A stretch of 64,000 nt of DNA from an uncultured Pseudomonadales bacterium (GTDB lineage: Bacteria; Pseudomonadota; Gammaproteobacteria; Pseudomonadales; Pseudohongiellaceae): the NCBI GenBank assembly GCA_943789335.1, contig CALSTS010000003.1:94774-158773 (forward strand). Reading direction: 5' to 3'. The translations under genes were made by a program, and so were the position numbers. Positions within the stretch are counted from its first letter, which is position 1, and every line of letters starts with the position of its first letter. Below the pieces are notes generated by a model, which made no database searches, was not told the origin of the DNA, and saw only the letters and a list, made by a program, of their open reading frames with translations. Shown piece by piece: positions 18,948 through 27,118 of the stretch.

Positions 18948-19088
18948 GGATTAGTTACCCGAAAAAAATGGGTGGAATAATTTATGTGTTTTTACCATCA
19001 TTTTTAGGCCAATAGCAGACATTAGCTAAACTCATCTATATATCTATTAAATAAAGCCATACAGAGTGCTGAATTATCAACTTTAGGG

Positions 19089-19106
19089 AGTTAACTTGTC
19101 AGCACC
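19089..19106 (-). repeat. IS6-like terminal sequence, copy A
   Basis: On the minus strand, reading leftwards from 19106: GGTGCTGACAAGTTAACT. The GGNxCTG opening is like IS6-family ends. It matches copy D at 28418-28435 in 16 of 18 bases. No transposase is visible to its left, only a decayed palindromic repeat half. Confidence 0.6.
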
Positions 19107-19148
19107 CCTTATTTGCCAGTTTCTAAAAATAAGCAAAAGACTCTAACT

Positions 19149-19634
19149 TCATTCTCCGAGGATAATTGTATAGTGAGCGCGTAATAGCCTTAAGCCTGAA
19201 GCAGTATTCTGGAGTATCCAAGTCTCATTAAATAGTGCATCTCTGTATTGACGATTATTCTGTTTATAAATGACATGATTTGATAGACCGACAATAGTCA
19301 CATCACCCACTCGATTTATTTCAAAATCTGAGAGCTCGCGGCTTCTTGATTCATCTGCAGCCATTACACGCATGTTCTCTTGCATTTGATATATGTCTGA
19401 CATTGAGCCATTGCTGCTGACAAAAATTGCACTTGGCATGAGCAAACTCTCAAACCTTTCATAGTCACGGGAATCATAGGCCATAAAAAAATCTAAAAAA
19501 TACTGATGTGTGGCAGCCGCATCGGCATTAATTTCAACATCTGCAGCTACCATGATTTTGGTATTCTGAGCTACCGTATTCGATGAAATTAGCAGACTAA
19601 AAAAAAAGACAACGATTAACTTTGTGACTTTCAC
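19149..19634 (-). CDS. Secreted SnoaL/NTF2-like protein
   Basis: 161 residues from a GTG at 19634 with AAGGA eight bases upstream. Signal peptide 1 to about 22 (NTVAQN). The mature part is a DUF4440/SnoaL-like cone fold: a helix with HQYFLDFFMAYDSRDYERFESLL, then MPSAIFVSSNGS, a long helix, DVTIVGLSNHVIYK, and a final TWILQNT strand. Such folds are found in isomerases, hydratases and catalytically inert binding proteins; active residues cannot be assigned. The gene is enclosed by IS6-like ends A and B. Confidence 0.75.
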   Translation of the reverse strand: MKVTKLIVVFFFSLLISSNTVAQNTKIMVAADVEINADAAATHQYFLDFFMAYDSRDYERFESLLMPSAIFVSSNGSMSDIYQMQENMRVMAADESRSRELSDFEINRVGDVTIVGLSNHVIYKQNNRQYRDALFNETWILQNTASGLRLLRAHYTIILGE

Positions 19635-19685
19635 TTTGATTTCCTTATCGGAGACAGGTTTAAAATTATTAGAATACCTTATATC

Positions 19686-19703
19686 GATACTGACAAGTTA
19701 ACT
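19686..19703 (+). repeat. IS6-like terminal sequence, copy B
   Basis: GATACTGACAAGTTAACT on the plus strand. Shares the CTGACAAGTTAACT core exactly with copies A and D. With copy C it could be the left end of a 1.9-kb segment (19686-21586) having inverted ends. Confidence 0.55.
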
Positions 19704-19840
19704 TTCAATATTTGATCATTCAAGCTAGGGATACATCTAAAATACAGAGTGTATTAAGCGGAACTTAGAGAAACCGTCAAACTGTTTGCTGGTGGGTGGA
19801 GCCTTAAGAAAAACCTGCTAAGAAATCAATTTTACAAATC

Positions 19841-20344
19841 TTATGATTTAACCAATTCAGGAGTCTCATCGTACATTTTAGATTTCTGTAATTCAATTTC
19901 GAGCCAATTAACGAATGACTGAGTGAAGATGCCCCCTCGTATCATTCCCGCACCGAGTTCTCTAACTTGAGGTGTATTAAGTAGTAAAAATTGAATCACT
20001 TTTATCCTGGCATTTAAGAATTCATCATCAAGGTAACCCGCTTGATATTTGTTATAAACTTCTTCAAGTAACATCAAATGGGCAAATATAATATGTGCCA
20101 TAAGATTAAGTTGCGTATTGTTGAGTTCCTCTCGACCCATTACTTTGCGCCAAGCTTCCCCAACCTTTTCATTTTCAATATAGATTAAAGTCAGTCTATT
20201 CCATCCTGAAATAATGGACTGGACACTGTCTACTCTTTTTTCAGCGGTGTTCAGTTTAATTTGATAACCAACATAAACCAATGACAAAATAACAGCTATA
20301 GCACTAATTATCTCAGCAATGAAATAGATCTGTTCTAACAACAT
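19841..20344 (-). CDS. Small membrane-anchored protein of unknown function
   Basis: 167 residues. One N-terminal membrane helix (about 8-27, AEIISAIAVILSLVYVGYQI) followed by a helical cytoplasmic or periplasmic domain rich in Leu, Glu and Asn, with an EKVGEAWRKVMG segment and a C-terminal Trp-Leu-Glu helix. Small proteins of this shape are common in marine bacterial genomes and have no assigned role. GGAAG lies just before the ATG. Confidence 0.7.
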   Translation of the reverse strand: MLLEQIYFIAEIISAIAVILSLVYVGYQIKLNTAEKRVDSVQSIISGWNRLTLIYIENEKVGEAWRKVMGREELNNTQLNLMAHIIFAHLMLLEEVYNKYQAGYLDDEFLNARIKVIQFLLLNTPQVRELGAGMIRGGIFTQSFVNWLEIELQKSKMYDETPELVKS

Positions 20345-20417
20345 CGAGTTCTTCCTATTAAAATTATCCTTTGAAATATATCTCTATAATTAAGAGAGTT
20401 TTCTAAGTAAGGCTTAG

Positions 20418-20441
20418 GTCTGCTTTGGGTCGAAAGCAGAC
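20418..20441. repeat. Palindromic intergenic repeat, copy 1
   Basis: GTCTGCTTT-GGGTCG-AAAGCAGAC, a perfect nine-base-pair hairpin with a six-base loop. The same element recurs in degraded form at 20922-20946 and 21515-21538, always in this orientation and always intergenic. It looks like a dispersed palindromic repeat of the REP/MITE sort. Confidence 0.75.
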
Positions 20442-20485
20442 ATTAGTGTTAAACGACCTAAGAGTATTAGCTAAGAAAACTTAAG

Positions 20486-20869
20486 TTATAAATCTTTTAA
20501 AATCAAAAGTTTCTCAATTTTATAAGCGCCACCCTTCTCTGAACAAACTATTGAAAAATTATGGGTGCTGCTGTTTTTATCTTCATTATTTTTTATATAT
20601 TTTCTAGTTAGCCTTCCTTCAAAGAAAATTACTCCTGAGATATTTTTTTCATTTGTAAAAACATGCTCGAGCTCAATTCGCCCATTCTCAAAAGCATTTT
20701 TTAAAGCCTCACCTTACCTATTTTTAGTAATTGGTCCTTGAGCCTCTGGAACAAATATTATAGAAGCATCATCAGATATATTCGATAAAATTGAATCTAA
20801 ATTCTTTTCTGAATAGTCCTTTTCTGAGTCAACAATAAGTTTTTTTGCTTTAACTATAGCCTCATCCAT
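20486..20869 (-). pseudogene. SnoaL-like protein gene with one in-frame stop
   Basis: From an ATG at 20869 the frame reads MDEAIVKAKKLIVDSEKDY and on for 51 codons, meets a TAA at 20714-20716, then continues in the same frame for 75 codons (GEALKNAFENGRIELEHVF, then a beta-rich end ISGVIFFEGRLTRKY) to a TAA at 20486-20488. Together about 127 residues form a SnoaL/DUF4440-like domain. One nonsense change with no frameshift points to recent inactivation or a base-call error. No signal peptide, unlike the SnoaL-like gene at 19149. Confidence 0.75.
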
Positions 20870-20921
20870 ACCCTTGTCCTTTTAATAGCTATTGAAATAT
20901 CAGTTATCCCACTTACTTAAC

Positions 20922-20946
20922 GTTTGCTTTGGGTCGATAAAGGACA
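20922..20946. repeat. Palindromic intergenic repeat, copy 2 (degraded)
   Basis: GTTTGCTTTGGGTCGATAAAGGACA keeps the GCTTTGGGTCG core of copy 1 but the right arm is altered. It sits between the SnoaL pseudogene and the secreted 154-residue protein gene, just outside the latter's stop. Confidence 0.55.
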
Positions 20947-20969
20947 TGTGGCCATTATCGAAATATAGG

Positions 20970-21434
20970 TTATGGGCCATTAATTTCTTGTGCGATGATT
21001 TCATTAGCAAGCCTCCCAATTGTACAATCAGCAAATTCATCCTCTGGAACCTCTTCGCACACCCACCATTGGCCATTTTTTGTAACAAGATTATCGATTC
21101 TTACAAGAAGAAGATCTTCCTTATAAGTTTCTAAAATAATTAGTGCAGGTTCAAAAGTAGTGTAGAAGGGCATCCCCCAGGAATGATAAAAACCTATAAA
21201 TTCAATTGATTGATCAGAAAGTGAGCCATAAAGCACTTCACCAACGCTATATTTCAGATTAAATACTCTAGTCATGCATATTGTTTCAAATTCGCTATCC
21301 TCTGATTGTTCTATAAAATCTGCACAAGAGCGATCAAGTAACTCAATCGATAATGGCGAACCCACAAAAGCAAAAATATCAGCATGACTGAAGCTCGGTA
21401 GTAGAAGTAAGACTATTAACAGTAGCTTTTTCAT
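20970..21434 (-). CDS. Secreted protein of unknown function
   Basis: 154 residues, signal peptide 1 to about 18 (SFSHAD). Four cysteines remain in the mature part (in RSCADF, ETICMT, WVCEEV and ADCTIG), enough for two disulfides in the periplasm. Beta-rich with an acidic character. No known domain recognised. The ribosome site is weak. It lies between two copies of the palindromic repeat and inside the possible IS-bounded segment 19686-21586. Confidence 0.65.
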   Translation of the reverse strand: MKKLLLIVLLLLPSFSHADIFAFVGSPLSIELLDRSCADFIEQSEDSEFETICMTRVFNLKYSVGEVLYGSLSDQSIEFIGFYHSWGMPFYTTFEPALIILETYKEDLLLVRIDNLVTKNGQWWVCEEVPEDEFADCTIGRLANEIIAQEINGP

Positions 21435-21514
21435 AAACTAGGTATATAAAAGCCGATTCTTATTTTGCTCTGATTCTATCTGAGATTTAATTTAAATGCG
21501 CTAGAAGGACTAAT

Positions 21515-21538
21515 GTCCACTTTGGATAGAAAGCAGAC
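21515..21538. repeat. Palindromic intergenic repeat, copy 3 (degraded)
   Basis: GTCCACTTTGGATAGAAAGCAGAC keeps both outer arms of copy 1 with a few changes in the left arm and loop. It lies about 30 bp from IS6-like end C. A related right half (GCAGACATTAGCTAA) lies at about 19012-19026, near end A. Confidence 0.6.
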
Positions 21539-21568
21539 GATCTGTGTATTTATCAAAATAATTTAGGA

Positions 21569-21586
21569 AGTTAATTTGTCAGTACC
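21569..21586 (-). repeat. IS6-like terminal sequence, copy C (left edge of the island)
   Basis: Minus strand, reading leftwards from 21586: GGTACTGACAAATTAACT, one base different from D in the core. With its outer neighbour sequence (TTTAGG next to it) it also matches copy A. It marks where base composition changes to the G+C-richer island on the right. Confidence 0.6.
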
Positions 21587-21660
21587 TTCGGGTCTATTCG
21601 ATAAATACCATCGACAATTTCACCATTTGCATCACGACGTTCTTTGGTGCTCAGGACGCT
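21586..21660 (-). pseudogene. Short coding remnant abutting IS6-like end C
   Basis: After a TAA (21661-21663) the minus strand encodes 25 residues, SVLSTKERRDANGEIVDGIY and five more, that look like ordinary protein, and the frame runs straight into end C where it stops four codons later. No start codon is present. Best read as the torn piece of a sixth island gene cut by the mobile-element end. Too short to name. Confidence 0.4.
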
Positions 21661-21671
21661 TTATTCGTCTA

Positions 21672-22787
21672 TCAATTCGGATTTGCGGCGCCTGGCTCTT
21701 CATCAGGATGAATGATGAACACCTGAATCGCCTCGATTTCGTACGCATGTGAGATATGTGTATTCTCCCCGGTCTCGGGATCAGGGTAAGCATCGGCGAG
21801 TCGTCGAATCACCTGATTCATCTGGGCTGTGGGTGTCTGACCTGCAGCTAGATGGTGTGATGATATGTTTCTGTTCACATGCGTCATCCAGGCTTCAGTT
21901 TGTACATAGCCCCCACTCAGGCCTTCGGCACTAGTAGGCGTCAGCCTCAGCTGCAGCCGGAAATCGCGAAATTTCTGCACACTAATGGTGTTCAGGAAAT
22001 TGTATGAAATAAGGAATTCCGGAATCGGTTCTGTTGTCAGTACGCCATCGACGATTCTTCCGCGGGTCTGCTGTGTCGTTCTTGATCCCATTCGTGTATC
22101 GATTCGTTGAGAACCACCAGCCACATAATTCTGCCCACCTTTTGCATTGGTGATCATATCATCGCGCCCTCGATAGAGATTGACAATTACCTCATCATCA
22201 TTCGATAGATCATCGACACCGGTGATTTCGATAAGCAAACGATTGTCCCGTCTACGTGTTTCTTGACGATAAGCAAAGGAATAGAGACCATCAGGACCCC
22301 TGTATCCCCCGAGGCATCCAACGAGCCGGTAAATCTGGTTATCTATGCCTTCGGTGCCATCCGGGTGAGTGAAATCGTTCGGACTGATTTCTCCATCAAG
22401 GTTGAGTCCCAGCGCTGTTGGCCCCTGGGCCTCCAGATATTGGAACTCCTCAGGGTCGTCCGGACTCGGATGCCACATTCGAATTTCACTATTGAGCTGT
22501 GTCTCGACAAGCGGCCGATGCGTACCTTCAGGGTAAAGCGCCACAAAACGTTCCCGCGGCCCCAGATTCATTCCTTCAGGACACTCTGCTATACCGCCAG
22601 GTGTTTGATAAATAGCTTCGAATATTCCGGTGATGGCGTAGCCGATTGTCCCGTCGACCGGCGCCATCGCTGGTACGTCTTGATACCTTGTGGCGGTGGC
22701 ATCTTCCTGAGCAACAGCATTGACTGTTGTTATCAGCAAACCAGCGATCAGAAAAGAACAACGGCTTATCTTTAATATGTCACTCAC
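21672..22787 (-). CDS. Unknown secreted protein, last gene of the island operon
   Basis: 371 residues from a GTG at 22787 preceded by AGGGGGTGGGG. Signal peptide 1 to about 27 (NAVAQE). The mature protein is beta-rich and acidic, with two cysteines (IAECPEG, VGCLGG), a GPDGLYSFAYRQETRRRDNR segment and IVNLYRGRDDMI. I recognise no domain. It starts 11 bp after the PF03640-repeat gene, so it belongs to the same operon and probably works with those exported proteins. Base composition is richer in G+C than in neighbouring regions, as for the whole block. Confidence 0.72.
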   Translation of the reverse strand: MSDILKISRCSFLIAGLLITTVNAVAQEDATATRYQDVPAMAPVDGTIGYAITGIFEAIYQTPGGIAECPEGMNLGPRERFVALYPEGTHRPLVETQLNSEIRMWHPSPDDPEEFQYLEAQGPTALGLNLDGEISPNDFTHPDGTEGIDNQIYRLVGCLGGYRGPDGLYSFAYRQETRRRDNRLLIEITGVDDLSNDDEVIVNLYRGRDDMITNAKGGQNYVAGGSQRIDTRMGSRTTQQTRGRIVDGVLTTEPIPEFLISYNFLNTISVQKFRDFRLQLRLTPTSAEGLSGGYVQTEAWMTHVNRNISSHHLAAGQTPTAQMNQVIRRLADAYPDPETGENTHISHAYEIEAIQVFIIHPDEEPGAANPN

Positions 22788-22798
22788 AGCCCCACCCC

Positions 22799-24136
22799 CT
22801 AAAAATAATTTCGTAAAATGAAAGCCTGTAGGCCGTTCTTCTGGCCGCGCACTTCACCCACATCCGAACCATAGGTATCACCCGGCTGCTGATCATCCGA
22901 GAAGGTGTATACCGGCCTGGCGCGCCAGGCCCAGACCCGGATTGAATTCTGCTGATCCGGATTGGCGTAATGGCCAGTGCTAGGATCTATGGAAACAATA
23001 CTCCAGCTGCGGCTGCGGCTCTCCTCGCCCGGCATTGCTTCCACATAGGGCCAGTTTTCGAGGCACTTTCCCTGATCCCCGGCGCCACACATGGCTTTCC
23101 GATAGACCTGTGTGTCATCCGGGTGATCACAGCGTAACTGATCGACTGTATCTTCAGTGCAATTATAGGTGTAGATCGTCATGCCTCTTGAGTCCGCCAG
23201 GACGTCCCCGACGAAGCCCGTCTGAATGGTGAAACTCTCAGGGTATGCCGGCGCTTCCTGAGTATATACATTGCTCCAGCCTGGGACATCAGCCCCTTCC
23301 ACACCCTGTGTTTTCGGATCCGGCTCATATTGGTAAAGTGGCTTACCCCGAAATGTCCATTGATACACACCGGGCGATCGTTCGAACATTCCCCATTCGC
23401 CCTGCGGTATTGCTAAGGCAGGTGCGAGAATAGGAAGCCAGGTAAGGGTACATTCATCATGGCAGATGGTCGATTCCTCAGTGTCCTGTTCATTAACATA
23501 GATAGACCACCCTTCGTCAGTCGTTAACGTTCGGCCCATGCCCATGACCCCAGGCGCAACTGCAAACCCCGGAGGGACTAAAGGCATCGGGCCGATCGAC
23601 CTCCTATAAGCAGGCCTGTCGAGAGATCCTGAAAGTTCCTCGATATCCGTCCCGAATACATCACCTGGAGCCGGGTCTCTGGTGTAGGTATAAACGGCCT
23701 GATCCTTGTACCCCCATTGCTGAGTACCGTCGTCGCGCTGAATGATCGACCAGTTACCAACCTCCTGCGCATTTTCTGCCGCAAGCATTGGTGGCCATAT
23801 GTCAGTGCAAGTAGGTCGCGTTTCTGCATTGGGCAAGGCTAAACCCGGGGGATAGGGACTCATGAGTCCGGCCGTCAAAGTGAGTTTTTCATTTTTGCAG
23901 TTCGATTGGCCTGGCGCGTCGCCGGTGATACCGGCTCGCAACGCCTTCAACGGCCATACATAGAAGGTGCGACCATCTGCATCCGTGAATGTCGGTCCTG
24001 CGATTTCGGTCGACATAATCTGAAAACCTGCTGGCATGGGCTCATTCATCCAGGCTTCTGTGAGATCCTGCGCATGGGCAACGGTCGCCATGCAAGACAA
24101 TATAGTCACTGAGATAAAGCTAAGCGATGATTTCAC
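22799..24136 (-). CDS. Secreted protein with PF03640-type repeats
   Basis: About 445 residues from the GTG at 24136 (GAG eight bases upstream). A GTG at 24145 is equally possible, and a longer frame to 24241 would overlap the previous gene by over 120 bp. Signal peptide ends at ATVAHAQ. The mature chain has four repeats of the PF03640 pattern: DADGRTFYVW, a TYTRDP block, DEGWSIYVN with CHDECTLTWLPI, and DSRGMTIYTYNC with CLENWPYVEA. Each begins with Asp-x-x-Gly-x-Thr/Ser-x-Tyr and several end in a Cys..Trp-Pro strand. Function of this repeat is unknown; it often accompanies exported redox proteins. It overlaps the DUF1552 gene end. Confidence 0.78.
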   Translation of the reverse strand: MKSSLSFISVTILSCMATVAHAQDLTEAWMNEPMPAGFQIMSTEIAGPTFTDADGRTFYVWPLKALRAGITGDAPGQSNCKNEKLTLTAGLMSPYPPGLALPNAETRPTCTDIWPPMLAAENAQEVGNWSIIQRDDGTQQWGYKDQAVYTYTRDPAPGDVFGTDIEELSGSLDRPAYRRSIGPMPLVPPGFAVAPGVMGMGRTLTTDEGWSIYVNEQDTEESTICHDECTLTWLPILAPALAIPQGEWGMFERSPGVYQWTFRGKPLYQYEPDPKTQGVEGADVPGWSNVYTQEAPAYPESFTIQTGFVGDVLADSRGMTIYTYNCTEDTVDQLRCDHPDDTQVYRKAMCGAGDQGKCLENWPYVEAMPGEESRSRSWSIVSIDPSTGHYANPDQQNSIRVWAWRARPVYTFSDDQQPGDTYGSDVGEVRGQKNGLQAFILRNYF

Positions 24137-25454
24137 GGATTTCACTCGATGTTCTGTTGCTCTTGCTTCCCCAGGCATCGATCTCGAGTCCAAACAGGCG
24201 CTGCAAGGTATACCCAAGCCTGCATGCTTTGTCGCCTGCACCGTCTATATGCATACCAGTCTTGACTAGGCCACCAGCATTACCTGCTGTGAACATCGGG
24301 AGACCTTCTATGGAGTGTATCTTGGCGTATGACTGGTCCGTTGTTGCATATATCAAAGAATTGTCGAGCAGCGATCCGTCGCCTTCCTTGAAATTAGCAA
24401 GCGCCTGCACGTAATAGGCCCACTCATCCATGGCGCGCTGCGTGTACCACGAACAATTCGGCTGACATTGAAGCTCCTCGTCAAAAGGCTCTTCGTGCGT
24501 TGCCGTGTGGTGCGGTTTGTCATATCCCGGTTTCGTCGTACCAGCGAACGGCGAAGTGTAATTAAGGTTGGTGACTCGAGTCTGGTCACAGGCCATGGCA
24601 ATCAGCAGCAGATCCACAAACATCCGATGTCGCTGAGAAACAAGGTCTGCGCTCGTTCCATTCGACAGATCGCGAGGCGGATCAGCTATAACGCATGCAT
24701 CACGGGGTTCCGGCCGTGTCAGCTGCAGATCGAAGCGACGCTCGAGGTCGCGAATTCCGGTCATGTACTGATCAAGCCGCGCCCGGTCCTCTGCGCCAAG
24801 CTGGTTGTTTAGTTTCCTTGTGTCGTCGAGCACCGCGGAAAGAGCACTCTTACGGACCATGATCCGAGGATCCGGAGTGAAGGTCTCAGCATTCGGATCC
24901 TGAAAATCATTCCCGAACAGTCGATGATAGAACCTCAGTGGCGACCACTCTGGCGTGTTGATCGAAGAGCCATCTTCATAGCTGTAGCTGTCACGCGCAT
25001 CGCCAGTAGCTGCTGCACTCAGAGAAAGGTATCGCGTCTGTTTGCCGATTTGCCGCGCAAGCGCTACGTCGATCGTCTCACCCGGCAAATCAGTGTCATT
25101 CCTCGGCGCTATGCCGGTGCGCATCAGTACCCAACCCGTGTGATGGCAGACATTGGGGGCATCGTCCCGATAGACATCGAAATTAGTGAAGAGGTTGATG
25201 TGCTGCTGTACGGGCGCCAGCATTGCTATTTCCGGTGGCAGGTCGAAATTCATACCTGTTTGCTTTGGTACGAACAGAGCCTTATTCATACCCATTCCCC
25301 ATTGCCAGGTTCCGAAGCGCTGCGGAATAGGTGCTCCGTTCGCCAACGCAGAACCATTTTCATTGAGAAAACAGTTCAGCAGCGGCAGCCCGACGGAGAC
25401 GACACCACCATTTAGAACGCCTCGCAGAAACTTACGTCTCGAATGCTTGCTCAT
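24120..25454 (-). CDS. Tat-exported DUF1552 protein
   Basis: 444 residues. The N-terminus SRRKFLRGVLNG is a twin-arginine signal, so the protein is folded, probably with a cofactor, before export. Body matches DUF1552 (PF07586): GTWQWGMGMNKALFVP, HHTGWVLMRTG, RYLSLS, DNSLIYATTDQS and HIDGAGDKA. These proteins belong to the alkaline-phosphatase-like fold and are always found beside DUF1592-type cytochromes, here the gene whose stop overlaps this ATG by four bases (ATGA). The reaction is not established. Translationally coupled to the DUF1592 gene. Confidence 0.88.
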   Translation of the reverse strand: MSKHSRRKFLRGVLNGGVVSVGLPLLNCFLNENGSALANGAPIPQRFGTWQWGMGMNKALFVPKQTGMNFDLPPEIAMLAPVQQHINLFTNFDVYRDDAPNVCHHTGWVLMRTGIAPRNDTDLPGETIDVALARQIGKQTRYLSLSAAATGDARDSYSYEDGSSINTPEWSPLRFYHRLFGNDFQDPNAETFTPDPRIMVRKSALSAVLDDTRKLNNQLGAEDRARLDQYMTGIRDLERRFDLQLTRPEPRDACVIADPPRDLSNGTSADLVSQRHRMFVDLLLIAMACDQTRVTNLNYTSPFAGTTKPGYDKPHHTATHEEPFDEELQCQPNCSWYTQRAMDEWAYYVQALANFKEGDGSLLDNSLIYATTDQSYAKIHSIEGLPMFTAGNAGGLVKTGMHIDGAGDKACRLGYTLQRLFGLEIDAWGSKSNRTSSEIREIIA

Positions 25455-27091
25455 AGTAACACCTCCTCGATGTCAGGCCGGACGCGCGAAAACGCATTAC
25501 TCAATGCAATATCACGCAACAGCGACCGCAATTTATAGTCATTGACGATAAACCGATCTTCCAGATAATTCAAGGTAGCCCGGTCAAATCTTAGCGACAA
25601 AGGCCCGCCAGTTCCGTACGCATAAAGTCTCTCGACCAGGCAGGATGGTAATTTGGGATGATTCCGCACCGCGGTCGTCAGCCCTTGGATATCGTCATAG
25701 AAAACGCCATCCAGTTCACCGCTGACATTAAGCTGGGCTCCGTTTTCGGTAACTCGGAAACGTCCTGCTCCATCGAAATTCTCGAGCGCGAGCCCGATCG
25801 GGTCCATAACCAGGTGGCAGCCGGCACAGACCGGATTGGTGCTGTGAACTTCTAGCCGCTCACGAGCGGATAGCCCATCACCAGCTTCTTCGAGCGCTGA
25901 AAAATCAACGTTTGGCGGAGCGGAAGGTACCTTCTGGCAGAGCAACAGCTCCCGTAATGCCTTGCCCCGCAAAGTAGGTGAGCTGCGTACTGGATGGGAA
26001 TGCGCGGCGAGAAAACTGAAGTGTGTGAGGATGCCTCGACGAATCCCTGACTCCTCGAACTCAAACGGTACCCAGTTGGGGGTGCTCGCCACGCCATACA
26101 AGGCCGAAAGGTTCGGTGACATAAAGGTGCTACGCGTCGTGAACAGATCCCGATAATCAAGATTCTTCCGCAACAGATGATCGACTATCGTCATCAATGT
26201 CTGTTCTCGCGCATCTGTTAGAGTGCCGCCCGTGACCATCGGGTAAGCCAAGGGATCTTTGGCCAGGCTGTCGAATTCATCGAAGGCCATCATGTCGTCG
26301 AAAAATGCTCGCATGCCGTTTTCCAGCTTTGAGCTGGCGAGCAGTCTTTCAACGCTGCTCTGCAGACCCTCGGGCGTTAGCAGCTGACCGTTTTCCGCGG
26401 CCGTTAATAGTTCGTTGTCGGGAGTAGAATTCCAAAGAAAGAAACTAAGCCGTGATGCCAAAGCAAAAGCATCAAGTCGCTCGTAACCAGGATTGTCAGG
26501 ATCAGGTTCGGTGATTTCGCTGATAAAAATAAACTCAGGACTAAATAACAGGACTTCCAGCGCAACTGCCAGGCCGGAATAGAAATCTTTGCTGGCCTCA
26601 GCCCCGGCATCTGCGACTGCGACTAACTCAAAGATTTTGGTTTCGTCCGCTGGGCGCCGATGCAAGAGACGAGCTGTCGCGCGCAAAAACGTTCCAGCGC
26701 AGCTGGAATCTGGCTCCAATGCCGACACGGGTATACATGGGATTAGGAAATCACGGTGCGCCGAGTCAACCACGCGTGTTGCAATTGCAGCGCCCGCTTG
26801 CTGAATTTGTTCGATCTGATCCGAGGTTAGGCCCACCGAAGCTGCGCCCGACGAGAGCAGACCATCGACTCTGGCGAATTGAGGCAGCGGCGGTAGCACG
26901 GCGCCGCTCACATCTGTCCCAAAAATCTGAGCGATAGAGTTCGAATATTGCTCGGCCGTAAGTGCACGAACTCGGCGCGGCGAACTACTGCCCTCCGGTT
27001 CGACCGGTTCGACCGGTTCGACAAGACCATCGTCGCAACCCACCAGCAACAGCAGGCTCGTAATTGCAGTCAGCAGAATTCTGTTAATCAT
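25451..27091 (-). CDS. DUF1592/DUF1588/DUF1585 cytochrome-like lipoprotein
   Basis: 546 residues from the ATG at 27091 with GGGTGA six bases upstream; a GTG at 27100 is the alternative. Lipobox LLLLVGCDD makes it a lipoprotein, followed by a short EPVEPVEPE linker. Then the planctomycete-type block in order: the RRLTAEQYSNSI-like helix (PSD/DUF1587 region), DUF1595, DUF1592 (about 180-330), DUF1588 (RGILTHFSFLAAHS..SSPTLRGKALRELLL) with one CXXCH haem site (CAGCH, followed by MDPIGLALENFD), and DUF1585 at the end. An exported redox protein of unknown substrate, paired with the Tat-exported DUF1552 protein. Confidence 0.88.
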   Translation of the reverse strand: MINRILLTAITSLLLLVGCDDGLVEPVEPVEPEGSSSPRRVRALTAEQYSNSIAQIFGTDVSGAVLPPLPQFARVDGLLSSGAASVGLTSDQIEQIQQAGAAIATRVVDSAHRDFLIPCIPVSALEPDSSCAGTFLRATARLLHRRPADETKIFELVAVADAGAEASKDFYSGLAVALEVLLFSPEFIFISEITEPDPDNPGYERLDAFALASRLSFFLWNSTPDNELLTAAENGQLLTPEGLQSSVERLLASSKLENGMRAFFDDMMAFDEFDSLAKDPLAYPMVTGGTLTDAREQTLMTIVDHLLRKNLDYRDLFTTRSTFMSPNLSALYGVASTPNWVPFEFEESGIRRGILTHFSFLAAHSHPVRSSPTLRGKALRELLLCQKVPSAPPNVDFSALEEAGDGLSARERLEVHSTNPVCAGCHLVMDPIGLALENFDGAGRFRVTENGAQLNVSGELDGVFYDDIQGLTTAVRNHPKLPSCLVERLYAYGTGGPLSLRFDRATLNYLEDRFIVNDYKLRSLLRDIALSNAFSRVRPDIEEVLL

Positions 27092-27118
27092 GATAGTCAC
27101 CCATACGCTTTTCCATTG

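Noticed and set aside
19678..21594. Target-site duplication around the B-C segment
   Set aside because: The eight bases outside each end (CTTATATC and TTCGGGTC) do not match, so no transposition scar can be claimed.
24127..25545. Several 80-160 residue plus-strand frames across the island
   Set aside because: They are antisense shadows of the G+C-richer DUF1552, DUF1592 and PF03640 genes, with no starts or domains of their own.
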